64,000 nt of DNA from Flavihumibacter stibioxidans (GCF_014332695.1 NZ_MBUA01000012.1:925858-989857); one strand, 5' to 3'; shown: positions 50,827-60,482, counted from the first letter of the stretch. The notes: generated from the letters alone by a model not told the origin. Numbers and translations are program-made.

Positions 50827-51857
50827 TGGTAAAAATATTAGTGGCCGATGACGAGGCAGACCTGGAAACACTGATCAAACAAAAATTCCGCCAGAAAATA
50901 AGGGACCAGCGTTATGAATTTGTTTTTGCCGCCAATGGAAACGAAGCATTGGAAAAAATCAGGCAGCACCCGGATATTGAGATCCTGCTAAGCGACATCA
51001 ATATGCCGGAAATGGATGGACTTACCCTGTTGAATAAACTGGGCGAATCCAGTCCCCTGATAAAATCGGTGATTGTTTCAGCCTATGGCGATATGGACAA
51101 TATCCGGACAGCCATGAACCGTGGCGCTTTTGATTTCATAACCAAGCCGGTGAACTTTGAAGACCTGGAATTAACCATGGAGAAAACCATCCGTTATGTG
51201 CAGCAACTAAAAGAAACCCTCCAGGCCATCAAAGAAAATAATATCCTTAAAATGTATGTGGATGCCAATGTGCTGAATTTTATGGGCACCAGGGAATATG
51301 AAAATTCTTTAACGGCCAATGAAACCGTAGAAGGATCCGTAGCCTTTATTGATATCTGCAGCTTCACCGCCATCAGTGAAAAAGAAATACCAGACACGGT
51401 GGTTAAAATGCTGAACCAGTATTTCGACCTGATCGTAAAAGAAGTGATTGCGCAGAAAGGCGTGATCGATAAATTCATGGGCGACTGTGTGATGGCCGTA
51501 TTCAAGGGCGATTTTCACCTGGATCGTGCTATTGAAGCCTGCCTGGCTATTCGGGACAGGATTAATGCCCTCCCCTCTGAACATGGTTTTTTCCCCAAAG
51601 TATCGATTGGAATAAACAGTGGCGAAATGATTTCGGGAAATATTGGCTCTGCCACGCTGAAACGTTTAGACTATACCGTTATTGGCGATACGGTCAATAC
51701 TGCACAGCGCCTGCAGAGCGCCGCAGGAAACGGACAGGTTGTTATCAATGAAGATTGTTATGAGAAGATAAAACAGTCGTTCAATTGCAAAAGAATCGGC
51801 CTGTTTTCATTGAAGAATAAATCAGCCGAGCAGACGCTGTATGAGGTGATTGATTGA
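50826..51857 (+). CDS. Response regulator with class III adenylate/guanylate cyclase output
   Basis: This 343-aa protein has a receiver (1-120, Asp57 in LLSDINMPEMDG), a coiled linker (about 120-165), and a class III nucleotide cyclase (about 168-343). Catalytic residues are all visible: metal-binding Asp176 (AFIDICSF) and Asp220 (KFMGD), purine-selecting Lys216 and Thr284 (LDYTVIGD), and transition-state Asn291 and Arg295 (VNTAQRL). The Lys/Thr pair is typical of bacterial adenylate cyclases. It likely makes cAMP under control of phosphorylation by the two kinases upstream. It is the last gene of the block. Confidence 0.9.
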   Translation: MVKILVADDEADLETLIKQKFRQKIRDQRYEFVFAANGNEALEKIRQHPDIEILLSDINMPEMDGLTLLNKLGESSPLIKSVIVSAYGDMDNIRTAMNRGAFDFITKPVNFEDLELTMEKTIRYVQQLKETLQAIKENNILKMYVDANVLNFMGTREYENSLTANETVEGSVAFIDICSFTAISEKEIPDTVVKMLNQYFDLIVKEVIAQKGVIDKFMGDCVMAVFKGDFHLDRAIEACLAIRDRINALPSEHGFFPKVSIGINSGEMISGNIGSATLKRLDYTVIGDTVNTAQRLQSAAGNGQVVINEDCYEKIKQSFNCKRIGLFSLKNKSAEQTLYEVID

Positions 51858-51894
51858 TGGTGGTGTGTTTGATCCAAATCAGAGACAAATTGAA

Positions 51895-52464
51895 TCAAAT
51901 TTTTACAGCGAAACCAATTCTTTCCCTGTTTTCCCAAACAATTTGGTTGGCTTTTTCTTCGAGCATATTTTCGATTGCTTCATAAATATGAGCTAACTGG
52001 ATATCATGTTCATTAATTCTTTTTGCAAACTCTTCTTTAATCTGAATTAGTTGGTCTGAGAACCTGCTAATATCCATTACAATTTGCTTCAAAGAAATAA
52101 AAGCTCTAACAACCTCAATACTCATTTGAATAGCTTTCTGACTTCGCAATACACTGGCTAACATTGTTACTCCATGTTCGGTGAAAGCATATGGGAGGTA
52201 ACTCTTATTCCTATGTCGCCCTGTCAATACCGATTTTTTGGAACCGGTCGCAAATTGCGACCAGTTCGATTCCCACTCCTCTAAAGTCATAACAAACATA
52301 AAATCAGGGGGAAACCTATCCAGATTCCTACGAACCTGTTCATTCAATCGTTTTGTTTCCACACCATACAATTCCGCCAGATCAAAATCCAGCATAACCT
52401 TTTGGCCGCGGATTTCATAAATCCTGCTCTGTATCTGCCTGATTTCCATATTTGAATATTTCAA
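51895..52464 (-). CDS. ORF6N-domain protein (phage-type)
   Basis: This 189-aa protein has an ORF6N DNA-binding domain at about 8-100 (QSRIYEIRGQKVMLDFDLAELYGVETKRLNEQVRRN, FAFTEHGVTMLASVLRS). A helical tail and a possible coiled coil follow (about 120-180). Such proteins occur in temperate phages and are also widely scattered as single genes. It converges with the signalling block. No adjacent phage genes are seen, so it is probably a solitary accessory gene. ATG 52449 (MEIRQIQSRIYEI) is an alternative start. Confidence 0.85.
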   Translation of the reverse strand: MKYSNMEIRQIQSRIYEIRGQKVMLDFDLAELYGVETKRLNEQVRRNLDRFPPDFMFVMTLEEWESNWSQFATGSKKSVLTGRHRNKSYLPYAFTEHGVTMLASVLRSQKAIQMSIEVVRAFISLKQIVMDISRFSDQLIQIKEEFAKRINEHDIQLAHIYEAIENMLEEKANQIVWENRERIGFAVKI

Positions 52465-52621
52465 AGCATATTACTATCAAAACCTAAAAGGGAAAACCGT
52501 TTTTAAACCCCTTTTCAGGTTCAAACATGTCAAACATGTCAGACACCCTACCTATACCACTAAGAGGGTATGGCAGGCCATTCGAATATTTCGTAAATTC
52601 CTTTTCTCAAACCTTATCCAA

Positions 52622-55228
52622 ATGCCTACACCTATTCAAACCAAGGTGCAGCAGTTGCAGCATGCTGGCTTCGACCTTGGTAACCAAATCACCAATGAAA
52701 CAGATTGCGGCTACGGAGGCCGGCAACAACAATTCAGTAACGCCACCATTTATTATCACGCTGTCATGGGTAATGCTGCCCATGAAGTGCATGGAGGCAT
52801 CCGCACAAAATATTTATCCCTGGGCGGACATGAAATTAACCCGGCAACAGGAAACCGGCCACTTGGCTTCCCGCTTACGGATGAGATGGATTCCAAAAAT
52901 TACCGATGCCGCGTCAGTCGTTTTGAATGGGGCGCTATTTACTGGACACATGGCGGAGTAGTGGTGTACGGCGACATTTACAAAAAATACCAGCAGTTGG
53001 GCGAGGAAAAAAGCATCATGGGTTATCCAATCGCTGATCCCGTTTTATTGCCGCAGGGTATGGTGTCTTTCTTCGAATACGGCCTCCTGTATGTAGGGGA
53101 TAAAAGTCATGGACAGGTATTGGAAATGAGATTCCAGTTTCCGCTATTGGGTCATCCCTGGATGATAAACGCAGGACAGTTTCCGGACAATGATGTCATC
53201 AGGTTCAACTTTTTCCGCGCACTTATCAATCCTAATATTGCCGGTCATTTGCTGGAAACCCTTTTTAACGGACGCATATTCCTGAAAGAAACGGCAGGCA
53301 CGGCCGAAATACCCATCAGCTTCGACTTCACCAAAGTAAAAGAGGTAGCAAGCCTGCCGGATGTACACACGTACAGCAGTCCCATGCAGCTAGGCGGACA
53401 GGTAAAAAATAAACAGTTGTATGATATCATCCTGAAGTTTCCCAACCGTACCCATATCATTGCACCCCATGCGATATACTTCAGGGAGCAATGGAATGAT
53501 TTTCGTTTTGCGCACATAACAGATACGCATATCAGCCGCAGGGTTGATGGGTTCCGGAAATTTTTCCGGGATAAGACCATGGAGGACGCGGTTCGCAATT
53601 TCAATAATTTCAACGACAACTTCCGCGAATTCATACAGTATGCCAACAGGATGCATCGCGCCGGCAACCTCGATTTCATCATGCTGACCGGTGATGTTGT
53701 GGACTACTGTTTTGAAGCGGGACGGGGTTACCACCAGGACAATTTTGTTTATTTCGAAAACATCGTGCGGGGCCTCACCGGCAAGCCAGACCAGGTAGAC
53801 AACCAGGAGCTGACTGTTCCTATCCTCACCAGCCTGGGCAACCACGATTACCGGGTGGATCCTTATTACCCCCTCTTTACCATCGATATTCCTGCGGCTT
53901 CCGATAAAACGATGGAACAATATAGTTCCATGAACCTGACGAAAAGTGAAGCTGATATCACAACCCGCCAGCACCTGGGATTACCCGGTGCAAAGGTGGA
54001 TCGCGACCAGGCCTATGCCATGATTGCGCCTGACCGCGACAACAATAAAGGAAACCTGGATCATTATTTCCGGCATATCTGCAGGGAAACATCTTATACC
54101 GTGGAACTGGGTGAACACCAGGTAATCATGATCGATGGCAAATGGGATGCGGAGCCACTGGAAAGCGATACGGATGTTATCCTGTATAAACTGGGGCGCA
54201 AGGGCGAAGCCACCGACAATTTCGCCAGCGGTTCCCCGGATGCCGAGGGATTCAACGGGCAGGAATTAAGCATGGTAAGCCGGGCTTTACAGAAAAACGG
54301 ACTGGTCATCATTGGCATGCACGCTCCGGTTATCAATCCCAAACACAACGACTTTTCCTGGTTCCTACGCGAATATGTGCGCAGCGCCAACCCTGCACCC
54401 TATGCGAACGAAATGCGTAAATACCTGTTCAGGATAGATCCCAACGCTTTTGCAACATCGTCTACCGGGGCAATTGACCTCACCAGGAATGTTCACCCGG
54501 GATGGTCCCGCACGAATAGTTTCTGGTTTCATGAAGGAAACGGTGGCGACCTGCTGGATTATGGCGTGATGCGCAACGGACAGTTAAATTTCCTGAAGAT
54601 GATCACCGGAGTGGAGAACAGTCCGCGGGCGGCAGACCTGGTATTATCCGGCCATGTACACAAGAATTGGGAATGTCGCTGTATATGGGATGCAGGCTCT
54701 CAAAAACTACGGTTCAGTCACGAGTTTTTCACTGAAAACCCGGAACAGTATTATCATTCCTATGATACGAACATCAAACCAGACGGGCCGGTAAATATTC
54801 CTGGTTTGCTGGCAGATGAATATGCCGCTGCACAGAAAAGAATACTGCATGTAGAGCTATCAGAAAATGCTGCGGTCAACGAACAACCGGAGTTACGCTC
54901 CTCCAATGTATGGTATATAAAGGCCAAACCCTATCCCTATACCCTCCATGCACAACCGAATATTGCCCATGCGAAACAGTGGTGGCTAAACCTGCGCCCC
55001 CTGCTGGTGCAGACAGCAGCACTGGGACCCTCAGAATGGCTGCGTTCGCCGGAGCGACAGCCGGATTTCCGGGGATGCCGCATGATGGCGGTGGATGGTG
55101 GCGCCATCACCAAAATCCATTACGTAACGCATGATGCTATTCAAAAGGAACTATCAAATACCCATCCTACCGGTGATGACCATGCGCCATTGCGCGATGT
55201 GAGAGATGCAGGTGTATTCCGGGGTTAG
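52622..55228 (+). CDS. LGFP-repeat metallophosphoesterase
   Basis: This 868-aa protein begins with LGFP-type repeats (about 1-160, with LGFPLTDEM and IMGYPIADPV). These usually bind cell-wall polymers. A beta-rich segment (about 165-290) and a calcineurin-like phosphoesterase follow, with all five motifs: HITDTHISRR (about 297), LTGDVVDY (about 354), LGNHDY (about 403), MHAP (about 565) and SGHVHKNW (about 676). The tail of about 170 residues has no recognised domain. There is no N-terminal signal, so localisation is unclear. It is an unusual pairing of wall-binding repeats with an esterase. Confidence 0.85.
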   Translation: MPTPIQTKVQQLQHAGFDLGNQITNETDCGYGGRQQQFSNATIYYHAVMGNAAHEVHGGIRTKYLSLGGHEINPATGNRPLGFPLTDEMDSKNYRCRVSRFEWGAIYWTHGGVVVYGDIYKKYQQLGEEKSIMGYPIADPVLLPQGMVSFFEYGLLYVGDKSHGQVLEMRFQFPLLGHPWMINAGQFPDNDVIRFNFFRALINPNIAGHLLETLFNGRIFLKETAGTAEIPISFDFTKVKEVASLPDVHTYSSPMQLGGQVKNKQLYDIILKFPNRTHIIAPHAIYFREQWNDFRFAHITDTHISRRVDGFRKFFRDKTMEDAVRNFNNFNDNFREFIQYANRMHRAGNLDFIMLTGDVVDYCFEAGRGYHQDNFVYFENIVRGLTGKPDQVDNQELTVPILTSLGNHDYRVDPYYPLFTIDIPAASDKTMEQYSSMNLTKSEADITTRQHLGLPGAKVDRDQAYAMIAPDRDNNKGNLDHYFRHICRETSYTVELGEHQVIMIDGKWDAEPLESDTDVILYKLGRKGEATDNFASGSPDAEGFNGQELSMVSRALQKNGLVIIGMHAPVINPKHNDFSWFLREYVRSANPAPYANEMRKYLFRIDPNAFATSSTGAIDLTRNVHPGWSRTNSFWFHEGNGGDLLDYGVMRNGQLNFLKMITGVENSPRAADLVLSGHVHKNWECRCIWDAGSQKLRFSHEFFTENPEQYYHSYDTNIKPDGPVNIPGLLADEYAAAQKRILHVELSENAAVNEQPELRSSNVWYIKAKPYPYTLHAQPNIAHAKQWWLNLRPLLVQTAALGPSEWLRSPERQPDFRGCRMMAVDGGAITKIHYVTHDAIQKELSNTHPTGDDHAPLRDVRDAGVFRG

Positions 55229-55284
55229 TGCCGGCATTTTGAAATTTGATTTCCTTCTATTATCTTGACCCGAAAAATATCTTC

Positions 55285-56856
55285 ATGAAAAAGCTCTTCG
55301 GGCTTCTTTTGCTTGTCAGTACTCTGCAACTGTCTGCCCAAACGGTGAACGCTGTTGTTGAAAATCAATCAAAATATTTAAAACACACTACCTCCTGGGG
55401 TGGCGAGGAAAAAATTGGATTTGCTGATGGCAGCAATATTATCCAGGTAGAAGCCACGGCAATTAAGCAGCCCCTGGTTGGATACGTATCTATTGTTGGA
55501 CATGCCATTCATGCCCTGGTGATTCGAAAAACAGATCAGGATGGAACTGAAATTAAGGTGAACAAGCTGGAAGGCGGGGAACGGGCTTTTGGTCCAATGA
55601 ACACACTGGCAATAGAATTTCATGGGAAGCTCCTCCTTTTCTATTATAAGCACGTGAATAAGGTGAAAATGGAATTATTTGCATCAGAGCTGGACAGGAA
55701 TTCACTTGAGCTCACCAATACCCGGTCATTGTATAGCTTTCCACTAACGAATACCCATACGCTGATATATGGACTCAGAATGTTTAAAGATTTGCAGGTA
55801 AAACCAAGTCCGGACAGCAGCCGGTTACTGTTGGCCGCCAGTGGATTAAAAGATGAACTTTTCACCTGGGTACTCGATCAGAAAGGTGATGTACAATTCA
55901 GTAAAACCATCCAGGTGAAAGGAACCGATCTGAGTCAACTGCATGATATTGCCATATCCAATACGGGCACCATCGCGGTGGTGTATAGCAAAAATTATCC
56001 TGCCCTTTTCAACCAGACATTTCATTGGGCAGCCAAAGCTGCCATTGTCATCAATGAAAACAAACAGGAAAAGCAAATCGACCTGGAAAAAGAAGCCGCC
56101 GGCGGTGAGTTACTTAGTCCCGCGCTGCTGATAGCCAAAGACGGTTCAAAAGTTTTCCTGGGCGGAGATTATTATGGCCCTGTTCGCACCGAGGGTATCT
56201 GGTTAAAAGAAATTTCCTGTGCTGACCTGAAGGTGGGCAAAACGAATCGGATTCCCTATCCCGAAGAATACATAAAGCAGGTAGCTGACCTGGGGTTCGG
56301 CTATAATAAAAGAGATAAACGAGGCATTAACGAAACTAAGTACCAGCTCATTGAATTAGACAACGGACAATTGATGTTAGGCGGAAGTCCGGAAGAGATT
56401 TATGACAGCAGGAGTACTTTTTCGAATGGACATGTAATTTACTTCACCGGACCGATTATGATGACTTTCCTGGATGCAAAGAGGAAAGCTGTGTTTACAC
56501 AAATACCCCGCAACAACAACAATGGACCTGGTGCACATTCCGTATTCATGCCTTACGGGAATAAAATGGTGGTGATTTACACAGACTACGACAAGAATAT
56601 CACCGGCCCGCTCAAAGCAAACGATGTACATCAAAAGGGAGGTGCCGTAGTGCGGGAGCTATCACTGGCCGCTGCCATTGTACAAACCGATGGCAAAATA
56701 GAATCCAGGAAGCTATTGGCGGAAGGAATCGGCAGGATGCGTTTCTTTAATACTTCTAAAGCGGTTATACAAAACGACAAACAAGTCATTGTTCCTGCGT
56801 CGGGATCGGACAGGAAGGAAAAGGAGTTAAAAGTAGCGGTGATTACAATTGATTGA
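55285..56856 (+). CDS. Secreted protein of unknown function, 523 aa
   Basis: ATG 55285 begins a clear signal peptide (MKKLFGLLLLVSTLQLSAQ); the earlier in-frame ATG (55246) lies 13 residues before it. The rest is a soluble, beta-rich protein with repeated strand patterns (LRMFKDLQVKPSPDSSRLLLAAS, LHDIAISNTGTIAVVYS, LLIAKDGSKVFLGGDYYGP) compatible with a beta-propeller. I do not recognise a named family. It stands 56 bases downstream of the metallophosphoesterase gene, so they may share a transcript. Confidence 0.7.
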   Translation: MKKLFGLLLLVSTLQLSAQTVNAVVENQSKYLKHTTSWGGEEKIGFADGSNIIQVEATAIKQPLVGYVSIVGHAIHALVIRKTDQDGTEIKVNKLEGGERAFGPMNTLAIEFHGKLLLFYYKHVNKVKMELFASELDRNSLELTNTRSLYSFPLTNTHTLIYGLRMFKDLQVKPSPDSSRLLLAASGLKDELFTWVLDQKGDVQFSKTIQVKGTDLSQLHDIAISNTGTIAVVYSKNYPALFNQTFHWAAKAAIVINENKQEKQIDLEKEAAGGELLSPALLIAKDGSKVFLGGDYYGPVRTEGIWLKEISCADLKVGKTNRIPYPEEYIKQVADLGFGYNKRDKRGINETKYQLIELDNGQLMLGGSPEEIYDSRSTFSNGHVIYFTGPIMMTFLDAKRKAVFTQIPRNNNNGPGAHSVFMPYGNKMVVIYTDYDKNITGPLKANDVHQKGGAVVRELSLAAAIVQTDGKIESRKLLAEGIGRMRFFNTSKAVIQNDKQVIVPASGSDRKEKELKVAVITID

Positions 56857-56896
56857 GTAAAAATTTAAGAATACAATATGACAAGACTGTTTTAAA

Positions 56897-57151
56897 GTGA
56901 ATGTGCAGTTCATCACAGGTAAAACGAAAACACTTTATATAGAAAAGAAGACTTTCAATATTATCAGGGAAGATGAAAAGAAGGCAGGTTCAGCAGAGGT
57001 TTCGACGGTATACTTTTCGGATTTCAAAAAATTTGGCGACTTATTATTCTATAGCAAGATGACCCTGGGCAGCCATTCGGATGCCCAGGTTGCAACCATC
57101 AAAAAACTTGTCATAAACGACCTGATTACTGAGGGTGATTTTACAAAATAG
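56897..57151 (+). pseudogene. 3' remnant of a LolA-like outer-membrane lipoprotein-sorting gene
   Basis: The frame reads (D)CFKVNVQFITGKTKTLYIEKK at about 56885-56950, then VSTVYFSDFKKFGDLLFYSKM. This is the pattern of the C-terminal half of LolA/outer-membrane lipoprotein carrier-like proteins. The 5' half is absent: an in-frame stop (TGA 56879-56881) precedes it and no signal peptide remains. The GTG at 56897 is only the first available start. I treat it as a decayed fragment. Confidence 0.55.
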
Positions 57152-57241
57152 GGGACCAGCGATACAGCAGATTACCTGGAAATTACGCTCTGCTTAGCTA
57201 TACAACAATTAATCTGCATATCTTTTACAACTTTATACCTT

Positions 57242-58054
57242 ATGGCAAAAATCAATGTAAAAGACACGGAAATAACGATTATATAGGTTGAGGAACGGGA
57301 TTATATTTCGCTTACCGATATGGCAAACGCCAAAGAAAGCGAAAGTCGCGCAGCAGATATAATAAAAAACTGGATAAGAACACGTTATACGCTTGAGTTT
57401 TTAGGAACCTGGGAACAAATAAACAATCCCACTTTTAAAGTGGTGGAATTTGACCACTTTAAAATGCAGGCGGACTTACCCAGTTTTGTGTTAAGCGTTT
57501 CAGAATGGATTGAGAAAACCAATGCGATAGGAATAATTGTAAGAAAAGGCAAGTACGGCGGAACATTTGCCCATAAAGACATTGCATTTGAATTTGGCTC
57601 TGCTATCAGCGTTCCATTTAAATTGTATCTGATAACAGAATTTCAACGGCTCAAAGAGGAAGAACAAAAGCAATTGGGTTGGACAGCCAAACGTGAACTA
57701 GCGAAACTCAATTATCACATTCATACAGATGCTATTAAACACAATCTCATACCAAAGGAATTATCATCGGTACAGACATCGGTCATCTACGCCAATGAAG
57801 CGGACGTATTGAATGTTGCATTATTTGGAATAACCGCCAAACAATGGAGAGAGGCAAACCCCGGCCTGAAAGGAAATATCCGAGATTATGCATCAATCAA
57901 CGAATTGATTTGCCTTTCAAATATGGAAAACCTAAACGCTGTTTTCATCAATGAAAAAATAACGCAAAAAGAGAGACTGATAAAATTAAATAAGATAGCC
58001 ATTCAACAAATGAGCATATTGCAGGACGTAGAAAAACGGAAGCTATTAAAGTGA
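57242..58054 (+). pseudogene. KilA-N domain protein interrupted by an in-frame amber codon
   Basis: From ATG 57242 the frame reads MAKINVKDTEITII, then TAG at 57284-57286, then VEERDYISLTDMANAK. This is the normal start of a Bacteroidota KilA-N family protein with one sense codon replaced by a stop. The downstream frame is intact to 58054 (IIKNWIRTRYTLEFLGTWEQ, GTFAHKDIAFEFGSAIS, then a helical C-terminus). Re-initiation at ATG 57320 would give 244 residues without the first beta strand. Either a recent pseudogene or a sequencing change. Confidence 0.8.
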
Positions 58055-58200
58055 CGACAAAACAGCCTCATTGATAGCTGTCACAAGGGAATCGATTCGA
58101 ATATATAAAACTACCTTAACAACAAGTATTATCGAATAAAACAAACATAAACTATGCCGCTATTTTTGAACTGAAAACTGTAATTTTTTACGCCAATAGA

Positions 58201-58260
58201 CCTCTGACTTATAGTGGTTATTAATACCCGGAATATGGTGGTCAACTTCCTTCGAATTTA
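58201..58260 (+). repeat. Degenerate partial copy of the 60.5/61.2 kb repeat element
   Basis: TCTGACTTATAGTGGTTATT and ACCCGGAATATGGTGGTCAA align with the right-hand part of the elements at 60483-60645 and 61213-61376, with roughly three quarters of positions matching. The 261-base gap it occupies (58055-58315) holds no other feature I can support. Confidence 0.6.
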
Positions 58261-58315
58261 ATCGAAATGGGAAATCTCTAACGGCGGCAGGCAAAACACT
58301 ATCACAGTCATTCAA

Positions 58316-59584
58316 TCAACCCCTGGCTTTATAACCTTTAACCGAATAGTAAAGAATATACAGGTAGCAGGGCACCATGATGAAAAAAAATGTGGCCTGG
58401 AAATCATACTGTTCCTTCAGGGCCGCAAAGGCTTTTGGAATCAGGGCTCCACCCGCAATACCCATGATGAGAATGGCGGATCCCTTTTCGGTAAACCTTC
58501 CAAGACCATTAATCGCCATGGGAAAAATGGCGGGCCACATGAGCGCATTGGACAAACCCAAGGCTGCCACAAAAGCCACTGACAGGTAGCCATGGGTAAC
58601 AAAGGCAAGGAAGCTAAACAGGATGCCGGACAGGGCTGAATACTTTAATGCGTTTTGCTGGGATAAATACCTGGGAATAGTAAAGAGACCAATCAGGTAA
58701 CCGATCAGCATGGCAGCCAGGGTGTAGGAAGTAAAATATTTGGTTTCATCGGTAGGGATGTTAAATCCCTTGCCATAGGTGCCAATCGCATCCCCGGCCA
58801 TCACCTCCGCCCCTACATAAAAGAAAATGCACAAAGCCCCCAGCCACAAATGCGGAAACTGGAAAATGCTGGTCTTATCTTTTGCATTTTCACTGTGTGA
58901 CGGTTGCAGGTTGGCCTCGGAAGTTTTTATCTCCGGTAAGGCTGACCTTAAAATATAGAAACCCAACAAGAGCAGCGCACCCGCCATCACCAGGTAAGGG
59001 TTGTAGATCTTTGACGCAAAATCAGTCAGGATCGCTTCCTTCACCTGTTCATCTGGTGCGGATTGCACCTTTGCTTCCAGTTCATTCACGCCCTTCAGTA
59101 CAAAAGCACTGAGAATGATCGGACTGATGATCCCCGCCACCTTATTGCAAATCCCTACAATGCTGATCCTTTTTGCCGCGCTTTCAATGGGACCAATAAT
59201 GCTGATATAAGGGTTGGAAGCGGTCTGCAGCAAAGACAGGCCGGAACCAATAATAAAGAGTCCCGCCAGTGACAGGGGATAGTTCCTGTCAGTCGCATAT
59301 TTTCCGAACAAAAATGTACCCAATGCCATCACCATCAGGGCAATAGCCATCCCCTTTTTCATGCCCGTTTTCTCCAGTACCCAGGAAGAAGGGAGTGCCA
59401 GAAAAAAATATGCCATGTAAAAAGCCGTGGTAACCATAAATGCCCGGGAATCGGTATCGAGGCCAAAAGCCAGTTTCACATAAGTGATCAGCGGTCCATT
59501 TAACCAGGTCACAAATCCAAAAACAAAAAATAATACCGCCATGATCACCATGGCATTCCTGTTGCTCTTTTGGTCAGGGCTCAT
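58316..59584 (-). CDS. Sugar MFS transporter, FucP/GluP-like
   Basis: This 422-aa protein has 12 hydrophobic segments. Motifs fit the fucose/glucose-galactose:H+ symporter family: FFVFGFVTWLNGPLITYVK in TM1, FMVTTAFYMAYFFLALPSSWVLEKTG, and GSGLSLLQTASNPYISIIGP in TM4 (Asn and Pro conserved). A non-hydrophobic loop (about 215-235) joins the halves. Substrate is probably a neutral hexose or N-acetylhexosamine. It stands alone; its promoter region (59585-59725) is shared with the divergent uracil-DNA-glycosylase-like gene. Confidence 0.88.
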   Translation of the reverse strand: MSPDQKSNRNAMVIMAVLFFVFGFVTWLNGPLITYVKLAFGLDTDSRAFMVTTAFYMAYFFLALPSSWVLEKTGMKKGMAIALMVMALGTFLFGKYATDRNYPLSLAGLFIIGSGLSLLQTASNPYISIIGPIESAAKRISIVGICNKVAGIISPIILSAFVLKGVNELEAKVQSAPDEQVKEAILTDFASKIYNPYLVMAGALLLLGFYILRSALPEIKTSEANLQPSHSENAKDKTSIFQFPHLWLGALCIFFYVGAEVMAGDAIGTYGKGFNIPTDETKYFTSYTLAAMLIGYLIGLFTIPRYLSQQNALKYSALSGILFSFLAFVTHGYLSVAFVAALGLSNALMWPAIFPMAINGLGRFTEKGSAILIMGIAGGALIPKAFAALKEQYDFQATFFFIMVPCYLYILYYSVKGYKARG

Positions 59585-59677
59585 AGATAACTTGTTTAGG
59601 CAATAAAATAGTCATTTCGCAAAAGCCCGATGCAGTCAATCGGTTGCACAAGATTTGCGGCCGTACCAAAGACAGCA

Positions 59678-59712
59678 TGCAAATAGGTTGCAATCCGGCG
59701 GTGTAAGTTTGC
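59678..59712 (+). promoter_or_regulatory. Promoter-like 35-bp block shared with 41471-41505
   Basis: It starts TGCAAATAGG and ends with the -7 consensus match TAAGTTTG (59704-59711), 14 bases before ATG 59726. GGTTGCA occurs here (59687-59693) and at 59642-59648. It shares 28 of 35 positions with the block before the 41.5 kb lipoprotein gene. Confidence 0.45.
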
Positions 59713-59725
59713 ACTAAAACCACCT

Positions 59726-60433
59726 ATGCCCTGTACACATCAATTCTTCAGACATGAGCAACATTTACCTGGTGAAAAGGGACTGCTGCCCGCCTGGCCG
59801 ATCCAGACCCTGATAATTGGCACTTTCAACCCGGAGAAGGCCTGGGCGGAAAAGAATACGGCCAGATATTTTTACGGGCGGGAAAGGAACCTGCTCTGGA
59901 ATGTACTGCCTGAATTTGCAGGGGAGCCGCCGGTACCAAAATCATCGGTAGAGGAGCAGATAGCCCTGCTGAAGCGACACCAGATCGGGCTAACGGACCT
60001 GCTCATACGAATTGAGGATGCTGATTTGGGCAATGCAGAACACCGGCGCCGGATCGCCACATTCCTTGATAAGGACCTGGAACAATTCAGCTCCTTTACC
60101 TGGAACACGCCCTATATACTGGAACTGCTCGCCGCAGGCGGTGTGGAGGCGGTATATTTTACCAGGCTGGGAAAACCGCAGCAGGCACGTCCCCGGGAAA
60201 ACAGTTTTGAGCAGCAGATGCGGATCATAGAAGCCTATTGCCATACTGCAGGCATTCCCGTTTTTCGGTTACACACGCCCACCGGCCAGGGCATGGGACC
60301 GGGCAGTCCCAGGAAAAATCGCCTGATCCAGAAATGGTATAGGGAGAATGGCGGGAAGGATTTTCCTTTTTTGGCAAAAGGATTTGACCCAAACAAATAC
60401 CCGGTGAAATATACCGAGGCTGGAAGCCGCTAG
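59726..60433 (+). CDS. Uracil-DNA-glycosylase-like protein
   Basis: This 235-aa protein contains LIIGTFNPEKAWAEKNTARY (about 29-48), RERNLLWNVLPE and GLTDLLIRIEDAD. The pattern is that of UDG-superfamily proteins of the mug-like group, where the first motif carries the water-activating residue (Asn here). A C-terminal HTPTGQGMGPGSPR is the likely DNA-minor-groove loop. Activity on uracil or mismatched bases is inferred from fold resemblance. It is monocistronic behind its own promoter block. Confidence 0.7.
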   Translation: MPCTHQFFRHEQHLPGEKGLLPAWPIQTLIIGTFNPEKAWAEKNTARYFYGRERNLLWNVLPEFAGEPPVPKSSVEEQIALLKRHQIGLTDLLIRIEDADLGNAEHRRRIATFLDKDLEQFSSFTWNTPYILELLAAGGVEAVYFTRLGKPQQARPRENSFEQQMRIIEAYCHTAGIPVFRLHTPTGQGMGPGSPRKNRLIQKWYRENGGKDFPFLAKGFDPNKYPVKYTEAGSR

Positions 60434-60482
60434 CCATCTTACATTCCATCATGATTATAATAACCTAACCAAACCACCGGAC

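Noticed and set aside
52527-52961. Plus-strand 144-codon frame at the start of the metallophosphoesterase gene
   Set aside because: Out of frame with the LGFP/phosphoesterase protein and lacks domain support.
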